Shown in pieces: positions 58,075 through 64,000 of a DNA stretch of 64,000 nt. This DNA comes from Paracidovorax citrulli. GTDB lineage: Bacteria; Pseudomonadota; Gammaproteobacteria; Burkholderiales; Burkholderiaceae_C. Below the pieces are notes generated by a model. That model saw nothing but the letters and a program-made list of their open reading frames with translations, searched no databases and had not been told where the DNA came from. Where the stretch lies: positions 18,546 through 82,545 of the forward strand of contig NZ_FNEY01000025.1 in the NCBI RefSeq assembly GCF_900100305.1. The letters run 5' to 3'. The translations under genes and the position numbers were made by a program. Positions within the stretch are counted from its first letter, which is position 1; each line of letters opens with the position of its first letter.

Positions 58075-59688
58075 TCAGTTGCTCCAGGGCGCCAGCGCCC
58101 GGTCGGTGCTCGAAAAGATGGGCTGGCCCATGCCTGCATGCTCCAGCTTGAAGATGCCCACGGCCTGTACCAGGTCTTGCGCCTGGGCCCTGAGGCTGGC
58201 GGCTGCGGCTGCGATTTCCTCGACCAGTGCGGCGTTCTGCTGGGTGACCTGGTCCATCTGGATGACGGCTTCGCCGACCTGGTTGACGCCGGCGCTCTGT
58301 TCCCCGCTGGCTGCACTGATCTCGCCCATGATCTCGGTCACCCGGCGAATGCTTCCGACCACCTCGCCCATGGTGCTGCCAGCCCGATCCGCAAGCTGTT
58401 CGTCCATTTCGACACGCGCGACGCTGGTGTTGATGAGGTCCTTGATTTCCTTCGCCGCCTCGGCGCTTCGCACGGCCAGGCTGCGCACTTCTCCAGCCAC
58501 CACCGCGAAACCGCGTCCCTGCTCACCCGCGCGGGCTGCCTCCACCGCCGCATTCAGCGCGAGGATGTTGGTCTGGAACGCAATGCCGTCGATGACGTTG
58601 ATGATGTCGGCGATCTTCCGCGAGCTTTCGCTGATGCCCTTCATTGTCTCCACCACCTGAGACACCACCTCGCCTCCCCGCGTTGCCACCACACTGGCGT
58701 CCTGGGCAAACTGGTTGGCCTGCCGTGCGTTGTCCGCATTCTGCTTCACGGTAGAGCCCAGTTGCTCCATCGACGCGGCGGTTTGCTGCAGCGCACTGGC
58801 CTGGCGCTCCGTCCTCACCGAAAGGTCGGAATTGCCCTGGGCAATCTGGGTGCTTGCGGCAGCCACCGATTCGCTGCCTTCGCGTACCCGCGTGACGACA
58901 TGGGTCAGCGATTCGTTCATGGATTTGAGACTCAGCAGCAGGGTGCCGACCTCGTCCCGGGCGGCGACATCGATGTGCGTGGTCAGGTCACCATCGGCCA
59001 CCGCCTGCGCTACGCCGAGAGCCTGGGAAACCGGCTTGGTGATCGACCGGATGACCCACATCCCCAGGAAGGTGGCCATTGCCACTGCCAGGGCCGCCCC
59101 ACCGAATTCAAGCATCAAGGTCGTGCGACGGGCACTATCCAGCGCGGCGGCGCGAACTGCAAGCAGGTCCCTCTCCATTTTGCTGAACCCCCCTTCGAGC
59201 GCACGGAATCCATCCATGGCGGCCTTGTCCAGGCCTTTCCTGAACTCGGCCAGAAAATCTTCCCAGGATACGGCACCGCTATTGACCTCCCTGCGGAGCC
59301 CCTGCATTTTCTCGACAATGGAAACGAACTCTGCCTTACGGATTCGCATGTCCTCCAGGCGCTTTTGCTGGGCTGGATTATCGGAAGTCAGGGATCTTGC
59401 CTTGTTCCAGGCGGCATCGAAACTCTTGATGCCGGCAGCCCAGGGTTCGAGAAACCGCTCCTCCCCGGCCAGCAGGAAACCTCGCGCCCCCGTTTCCATG
59501 TTCACCATGCTCTGGAGCATCTCCTGCCCGACACCCAGGACCACATGGGTGTGCTGATTCATTTCATCAGCTTGCTTGAGCTCGTTCTGGCTCTTGATCG
59601 CCACGCCGATAACCACCAGGAAAATCCCGATCACGCCGGCAAATGCCAGAGAAAGCCGGCGAGCGAGGGGCCAGTTCGAAAAAATCAT
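58075..59688 (-). CDS. Methyl-accepting chemotaxis protein with CHASE3-like sensor domain
   Basis: 537 residues; start at 59688 after a strong GGAGGA. Helices at about 12-30 and 187-207 bound a periplasmic domain with NMETGARGFLLAGEERFLEP, typical of CHASE3. HAMP (about 208-260) and the signalling domain with tip [20 protein letters not shown] follow. No C-terminal CheR tether. The ligand is unknown. It stands alone next to the LuxR-type regulator. Confidence 0.93.
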   Translation of the reverse strand: MIFSNWPLARRLSLAFAGVIGIFLVVIGVAIKSQNELKQADEMNQHTHVVLGVGQEMLQSMVNMETGARGFLLAGEERFLEPWAAGIKSFDAAWNKARSLTSDNPAQQKRLEDMRIRKAEFVSIVEKMQGLRREVNSGAVSWEDFLAEFRKGLDKAAMDGFRALEGGFSKMERDLLAVRAAALDSARRTTLMLEFGGAALAVAMATFLGMWVIRSITKPVSQALGVAQAVADGDLTTHIDVAARDEVGTLLLSLKSMNESLTHVVTRVREGSESVAAASTQIAQGNSDLSVRTERQASALQQTAASMEQLGSTVKQNADNARQANQFAQDASVVATRGGEVVSQVVETMKGISESSRKIADIINVIDGIAFQTNILALNAAVEAARAGEQGRGFAVVAGEVRSLAVRSAEAAKEIKDLINTSVARVEMDEQLADRAGSTMGEVVGSIRRVTEIMGEISAASGEQSAGVNQVGEAVIQMDQVTQQNAALVEEIAAAAASLRAQAQDLVQAVGIFKLEHAGMGQPIFSSTDRALAPWSN

Positions 59689-60099
59689 GATATTCCTCCA
59701 ATAGAAGTTATTATTCGCACTGACCAGCCAGTGCATTTTCTCATCCGGGAACCAGCATAATTACAGCGAGCAAGGACATGCTGTACCGCAGCGTCATATC
59801 GCCCTGCTGCGGCAATCATGTTAAAAAATATTCACTGGCCATGCAATGGGGTCATGAAACTCGACAATGCAGTTTCCTCACGAGCGTTGAGCAAAATCTA
59901 ATACGCCGAGAAATGATTCGATCACAGCTTTCAGTGCGTTTCTAACACTTCTCCATGTTAGATCCGCTGTTGCGCCCTGCAATCATGCAAAAGCATTCAA
60001 AACGCCATTGCGCAACAGCAAAACGAGCTCAGTCACTGAGCCACAAACTCCATATGGAACAGCGGCGGTATCGTCCCGGCGATCGCGTTCGCGCAGAAC
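59689..60099. other. Non-coding region between the chemoreceptor and the methyltransferase remnant
   Basis: About 410 bases, less GC-rich than average. The receptor promoter should lie near 59700-59760. The dyad TCTAACA-N8-TGTTAGA is at 59941-59962. No coding potential with recognisable homology was seen; this looks like the ragged left edge of the mobile island. Confidence 0.45.
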
Positions 60100-60450
60100 T
60101 CCCGCAACGCGCTGCGTGGGGAGGCGGCCATGGCCAGATCACGGGTACGCTCTCCACTGGCGGAGGCAAGCCCGGACAGGGCCATCCCATGGTGTGCGGC
60201 CCACGAAGACCACTTCGTATGCGAGCCTTCAGGCGACGGCAGTTTGGGCCTGCGATGGCGCATGCGGCGGCTCATGCCTCGCGAGTGTCAGCGACTGCAG
60301 GGCATGCCGGACGATCACACGCTGGTGCCCAACGGCGGCAGGCCCGCGGCGGATGGGCCGCGCTACGAGGCCATCGGCAACTCGATGGCCGTGCGGTGCG
60401 TCGCGTGGATCGGCGCAAGGCTGCAACGCGCCCTGTCGGGAGCGCCATGA
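60100..60450 (+). pseudogene. C-terminal remnant of a phage-type DNA cytosine-5 methyltransferase
   Basis: Two frames contribute: GQITGTLSTGGGKPGQGHPM (about 60120-60190), then after a shift RMRRLMPRECQRLQGMPDDH, and AADGPRYEAIGNSMAV, ending at 60450. These correspond to the end of the target-recognition domain and motifs IX and X of m5C methyltransferases. The catalytic PC and ENV motifs are absent. The gene is truncated and frameshifted, and probably left from a prophage or restriction-modification system. Confidence 0.7.
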
Positions 60451-60669
60451 CGCATCGTCAGAAAACCCCGCCCCTGCGCGGGGCAGGTTCCCGATGGAAC
60501 CGGCGCCACGCCGCGAGGAGAAGCGGCTGGCGCAGAAGTTGACGGGGCGAGAGAACCCGGCCACGTCGCAGAATATCGATCTGCTTTGGATCCTCCTCCC
60601 CGGCATCGGAGGGTTGCATTTCTTGTTCTTCGCTGTGCTCATGTTGCCCGCCGCCGCACAGGGTGCTAG
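60451..60669. other. Short segment before the IS5 element
   Basis: Contains a GC-rich hairpin (GCCCC-TGCGC-GGGGC near 60466-60482) just after the methyltransferase remnant and no gene. It ends with the CTAG duplicated by the IS5 insertion (60666-60669). Confidence 0.4.
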
Positions 60670-61847
60670 GGAAGGTCTGCATAAACCGCCCCACGACATG
60701 CTTGGCATCGGCATGAAGCCCTGAGACGATACGTCGCATGAAACAGCACAGCCTGGGCCTGGGAATGACGGCGAAGCGAACGCGGCGGCGGGAATTCCTG
60801 GATGAGATGGAGAAGGTCGTGCCATGGCCCGAACTGGTGGCCCTGGTGTCGCCGTACCTGCCCGAAGGCAAGCGGGGGCGTCCTCCGTTCCCGTGCGAGA
60901 CCATGCTGCGCATCCATTTCATGCAGCAGTGGTTCGCGCTGAGCGACCCGGCCATGGAGGAAGCGCTGCACGACATGCCGGTGTTCCGCGAGTTCGCAGG
61001 GCTCGAAGGCTGGGATGAAAGGCTGCCCGACGAGAGCACGATCCTGCGGTTCCGACACCTGCTGGAGAAGCACAAGCTGGCTGTGCAGATCCTGCAGACC
61101 GTCAACGATCTGCTCAGCGCCAAGGGCGTGATGCTCAAGAGCGGCACGGTGGTGGACGCCACCTTGATCGCAGCGCCCAGCTCGACCAAGAACAGCAGCG
61201 GCGAGCGCGACCCGGAGATGAAGCAAAGCCGCAAGGGGCAGCAGTGGTACTTCGGCATGAAGTGCCATATCGGAGTGGACGCCGACTCGGGCCTGGTACA
61301 CACCGTGCGCGGCACCAGCGGCGCGGTCAATGATGTGATCGAGGCCAACAGTCTGGTGCGCGCAAGCGACCGTGATGTCTATGCCGATGCTGGCTACCAA
61401 GGCGCCGGCCAACGCCCTGATGCCAGGCGCGACGTGAACTGGCACATCGCCATGCGGCCGGGCAAACGTCGCCTGCTGGATCCGGCCAAACCGATCGAAG
61501 CCTTGACCCGACAACTCGAGCGCGTGAAGGCGCACATCCGCGCGCGGGTCGAACACCCGTTCCGCGTTCTCAAGCGCCAGTTCGGGCATGCCAAGGTGCG
61601 CTACCGAGGGCTGGCCAAGAACACGGCACAGCTGCACACGCTGTTTGCGTTGGCCAATCTCTGGCTGGTGCGCCGCAAATTGCTGGCTGCCTTGGCATGA
61701 GTGCGTCCGCAGTTCGCCAGACAGGCCAAGGCGGCGGCCAATCTACGTCGCATTCACCCGAACTGAAGCGAAACGGGCCCGGAGCGCCATACACATCAAC
61801 AGGTTAAGCGCATCCGCACACTCATGCGCGTGTTGTGCAGACCTTCC
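60670..61847 (+). mobile_element. Intact IS5-family insertion sequence with CTAG target duplication
   Basis: 1178 bases. The left end GGAAGGTCTGCATAA and the right end, read inward, GGAAGGTCTGCACAA match at 14 of 15 positions. The flanking CTAG at 60666-60669 and 61848-61851 is the 4-bp duplication expected for IS5 (YTAR target). One transposase gene fills it. It inserted 33 bases downstream of the stop codon of candidate effector 2. Confidence 0.92.
60738..61700 (+). CDS. IS5-family transposase
   Basis: 320 residues. The DDE domain contains SGTVVDATLIAAPSSTKN (first Asp), YADAGYQGA (second Asp) and RARVEHPFRVLKRQFGHAKV (E with the Y/R-x-x-x-E-x-x-x-x-x-K type signature). N-terminal DUF772-like segment KRGRPPFPCETMLRIHFMQQ. 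Full length, so the element is probably functional. Confidence 0.95.
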   Translation: MKQHSLGLGMTAKRTRRREFLDEMEKVVPWPELVALVSPYLPEGKRGRPPFPCETMLRIHFMQQWFALSDPAMEEALHDMPVFREFAGLEGWDERLPDESTILRFRHLLEKHKLAVQILQTVNDLLSAKGVMLKSGTVVDATLIAAPSSTKNSSGERDPEMKQSRKGQQWYFGMKCHIGVDADSGLVHTVRGTSGAVNDVIEANSLVRASDRDVYADAGYQGAGQRPDARRDVNWHIAMRPGKRRLLDPAKPIEALTRQLERVKAHIRARVEHPFRVLKRQFGHAKVRYRGLAKNTAQLHTLFALANLWLVRRKLLAALA

Positions 61848-61883
61848 CTAGCTGCGGCGGGAAAGTTGATAACACGCTCCAGG

Positions 61884-63017
61884 TCATTTCAGGAAAATAG
61901 CTTCAAAACCGACGTTGTCCTTAGTTCCGTATTGATCTCTAAAGAACTCTTTCGTGTCTTTGAATTCCACGCTTTCTGCGTGAAAAGGGTCTCTGATTTT
62001 TAAGTAAAATTCTCCTTTATGTTCCCTGACGTCATCCAGCATGACCACGTGCCCACCTTTTGAAAATATACAAGGGCCCATTTGATCTATTTTTTTACTC
62101 AGATCTCGAAGTGCATCTCTCCGGCTCTGATGCAAATTACCCATCAGATTCTTCTTGTAGCTGACATTTTCCCATTTGAAAAGATGCGGCTCCTTTCCAG
62201 TATTCTCGCGAAGAGACTCCACAATCTCCGCCATGTCCCGCCGCCTCCCTTTATCTCTTGGTCCACTGCCACCATCGACGGAAATAGACTGATGATCCAA
62301 TCTCATCATTAATTCACATGCAAACGTGCAGTCCCGAAAACCTGGCTGAGGGACCATGAATCTGCCATTAGGCATCGGATACGCATCGAAACTTCCGATA
62401 CGTATCGGACTTACTGCATAGCCATCGACCATAAACGCTTGCCGATGATCACCGGTAGCTTCGAGTGCGCCATACCGTTGGGTAACTCGATTTGAAGGAG
62501 CGGTGTAAATTAAACCTGTTTCAATCTGACCAAGATAATTCGAATCCGGGCGCCTCTCGAACGTCGGATACCGTCGGACGATGCCATCTGAGCACCGCAC
62601 CATCGGCTCTGAGCCCCAATCGCGGGGGCCCCAACGTTCATCCCAACCAGGTCCAAGCGTATCGATGACTCCGACCACGTTTGGTACGTTTTTGTACAGT
62701 GCTGAAGTTTCCTTAGGCTTGATTGTTTTGTATGTGCTATTGCTTGCTACAGGCGACTTAGGAGGCAGGCTGGACGTAGATCCAGCCTCACTCTGACGCC
62801 CTGAAGCGCGCCTACCTGCCCTTGCTCTATGTAAAACGGAGGTTCTTGGTCTGGCGGACGACTCCACATAGTCATGACCTGGCATTAATGGGGATGGCAT
62901 GCCGTGTGGCCTTGGTGCGTTCTGGGTCGATCCCCTGTTACTCGGCTGGTACTCCGGTACATTTTCTGAGCGATTCCGTCGAGAACTCGTCGACACCTTA
63001 TTGACAGAGTAATCCAT
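61884..63017 (-). CDS. Candidate type III effector 2, papain/C39-like Cys-His-Asp protein
   Basis: 377 residues. The first 100 residues are rich in Ser, Arg and Pro with no structure expected, as in type III secretion signals. The C-terminal half carries Q224 and C230/C234 in QPGFRDCTFACELMM, H323 in FSKGGHVVMLDD and D343 in YLKIRDPFHAES, in the order of papain-like or C39-like cysteine peptidases. It is less GC-rich than core genes and surrounded by IS elements. A perfect PIP box lies 164 bases upstream on the same strand. I cannot assign it to a named effector family. It shows no evident similarity to candidate 1 beyond the shared triad order. Confidence 0.6.
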   Translation of the reverse strand: MDYSVNKVSTSSRRNRSENVPEYQPSNRGSTQNAPRPHGMPSPLMPGHDYVESSARPRTSVLHRARAGRRASGRQSEAGSTSSLPPKSPVASNSTYKTIKPKETSALYKNVPNVVGVIDTLGPGWDERWGPRDWGSEPMVRCSDGIVRRYPTFERRPDSNYLGQIETGLIYTAPSNRVTQRYGALEATGDHRQAFMVDGYAVSPIRIGSFDAYPMPNGRFMVPQPGFRDCTFACELMMRLDHQSISVDGGSGPRDKGRRRDMAEIVESLRENTGKEPHLFKWENVSYKKNLMGNLHQSRRDALRDLSKKIDQMGPCIFSKGGHVVMLDDVREHKGEFYLKIRDPFHAESVEFKDTKEFFRDQYGTKDNVGFEAIFLK

Positions 63018-63181
63018 AGCTAGTCCTGATTAATAAAAGCAACTCATACGGCAATGAAAAATCCTTAATGGAAATGCATCAAGGCTACGATCGGCATTGC
63101 TCCCGCTTACGTCATCGAGCGGATATTGGGCGGGACGCAGGACAATCGTTGCACATAGCCTTAGCCGACAAGTAAACGAGT

Positions 63182-63206
63182 CCGAACAAATTTCTCGAAT
63201 TGCGAA
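63182..63206 (-). promoter_or_regulatory. PIP box (HrpX/HrpB-type) upstream of candidate effector 2
   Basis: Read on the minus strand: TTCGC at 63206-63202, 15 bases, TTCGG at 63186-63182, an exact TTCGB-N15-TTCGB match facing the effector gene. The distance to the start codon is 164 bases, within the range seen for such promoters. No clear -10 of the YANNNT type was found at the standard spacing. Confidence 0.65.
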
Positions 63207-63255
63207 CATCCAACTTGATGATTCGTCTTTGATGGCGGCCGACTTACTTTATGAG

Positions 63256-63279
63256 CGAACGTTTATGAGCAAACGTTCG
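63256..63279. repeat. Perfect 9-bp inverted repeat upstream of the PIP box
   Basis: CGAACGTTT-ATGAGC-AAACGTTCG, 50 bases upstream of the PIP box of candidate effector 2. ATGAGC also precedes the left arm, so there is an overlapping direct repeat. It could be a terminator for upstream transcription or a binding site. Confidence 0.45.
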
Positions 63280-63423
63280 ATCCAATCCTTGTCATCGCAC
63301 CTCGCAGGCCACTTAAGTTCGACATACTCGGCAACTTATCATTTATGCGACGTGACAACTGAAGGAATGTTGAACCGCCCCGGTTTTCGCGGAGGCTCCC
63401 CCGTTTGAGAAGATGGAGCCATC

Positions 63424-63715
63424 ATGAGGAAATCAGAGAAGTTTTTCGCCGGAGGTTCGCGAGCGTGCGGGGCGCATGGTGTTCGAGCACCGAGGTGAGC
63501 ACGAATCGCAGTGGGCGGCCCGTGGTATCGATCTCCGGCAAGATCGGCAGCACGCCGCAGATGCGGCTGAACGAAGGCGTGACCACGGCCGAGGCCAATC
63601 GCGTCACGGAACTGGAGCGCGAAGTGCGCGAGCTCCGCCGCGCCAACGAGATCCCCAAGCTGGCCAGCGCGTTTTTCGCCCAGGCGGAGCCGGAGCATGT
63701 CAAGGTAGTTGTCGC
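63424..63715 (+). pseudogene. IS3-family OrfA remnant, frameshifted
   Basis: ATG 63424 begins MRKSEKF, the usual OrfA start, but the frame breaks at once. Other frames give [14 protein letters not shown] and then [20 protein letters not shown] with [10 protein letters not shown], the leucine-zipper-like end of IS3-type OrfA. At least two frameshifts make it inactive. It converges with an OrfB fragment on the opposite strand, so this is not one intact element. Confidence 0.75.
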
Positions 63716-63744
63716 GTCGATCAAGCAGCCCGAGGCTGCGTATT

Positions 63745-64000
63745 CGATGCGGTCGCCGCGGCATTGGAGATGCCGTCGCGCTCAGGGTTGAGCGTGACCG
63801 ATTGGACCGGCGCCCAGTTGCGGGTGCTGCCCGACCAGCGCGCGGGGTTGCGCTGTCGGGCCTGGGTGTAAAGGTGATGGCGAGCCTGCAGGATGGCCTG
63901 GTCCTGCCCGGCATGGCGCTGCGTCGGCGTGACGTAGCCGATCGCGCTGTGGCGGTGCTCGCAGTTGTACCAATGCACGAAGCCGCTGGCCCACTGGCGT
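63745..64000 (-). pseudogene. IS3-family OrfB (transposase) C-terminal fragment, continues beyond the window
   Basis: Reading in from the window edge: RQWASGFVHWYNCEHRHSAI then GYVTPTQRHAGQDQAILQA and RQRNPARWSGSTRNWAPVQS, the C-terminal end of an IS3-family transposase after its catalytic Glu region. The normal end NPERD is followed by extra codons to a stop at 63721. Only the last 80 or so residues are inside the window, so whether the rest is intact is unknown. It is opposite in strand to the OrfA remnant. Confidence 0.75.

Larger units (their letters stand above)
63018..63423. other. AT-richer upstream region of candidate effector 2
   Basis: About 405 bases without a gene. It holds the PIP box (63182-63206), a perfect hairpin (63256-63279) and, from about 63370, sequence that looks like the left end of the IS3-family remnant (TGAACCGCCCCGG). 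Nothing else was recognised. Confidence 0.5.

Overview
The window is GC-rich and its gene content fits a Comamonadaceae beta-proteobacterium. An Acidovorax/Paracidovorax-type plant pathogen is my best guess. That rests on family-level similarity from memory and on two perfect plant-inducible-promoter (PIP) motifs placed upstream of two effector-like genes. It is an inference, not a database result.

Layout. 1-4.4 kb: start of a sulfate-binding protein gene with its promoter, a small serine hydrolase, a membrane protein, a LysR/azoreductase pair and an FMN reductase. 4.5-8.9 kb: methionine ABC transporter metN-metI-metQ with a chemoreceptor gene lying between metI and metQ. 9.2-14.3 kb: hybrid sensor kinase, an MFS exporter with a divergent LysR gene, and a low-molecular-weight phosphatase whose 5' end is put out of frame by a C10 tract. 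14.3-15.4 kb: candidate type III effector 1 with a PIP box. 15.4-23.2 kb: AcrAB-TolC-type drug efflux operon, divergent from a BaeSR-like two-component system, followed by tRNA-Gly(CCC). 23.3-24.9 kb: two decayed genes (MFS and LysR) whose 5' ends have been deleted into each other. 25.0-27.8 kb: a 5'-truncated LysM/polymorphic-toxin-like gene with a coupled AT-rich gene that is probably its immunity partner. 28.0-33.8 kb: a hypothetical gene, the Ku-LigD end-joining pair, and bioB.

34.1-44.8 kb: a propionyl-CoA to succinyl-CoA locus. It holds methylmalonyl-CoA mutase, the MeaB chaperone, both propionyl-CoA carboxylase subunits and an epimerase-like VOC protein, with a divergent GntR/FCD regulator. 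It also carries an NYN-domain gene, a GNAT gene and an AT-rich membrane-protein gene split by an in-frame stop. 45.1-53.4 kb: a frameshifted MHYT-PAS-GGDEF gene and a czcICBA-type heavy-metal efflux operon. 53.4-57.1 kb: small secreted proteins, most of them broken; one is interrupted by an IS110-family element. 57.2-59.7 kb: a LuxR-type response regulator and a second chemoreceptor. 59.8-64.0 kb: a mobile-element island with a cytosine methyltransferase remnant, an intact IS5-family element with a CTAG target duplication, candidate type III effector 2 with its own PIP box, and IS3-family fragments running off the window.

The most interesting signals are two unrelated effector-like proteins, each with a visible Cys-His-Asp set and each preceded by a correctly oriented TTCG-N16-TTCG box, and two genes whose reading frames are broken exactly at poly-C tracts, which could be phase variation or sequencing error. 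No CRISPR array, rRNA or replication origin was seen.
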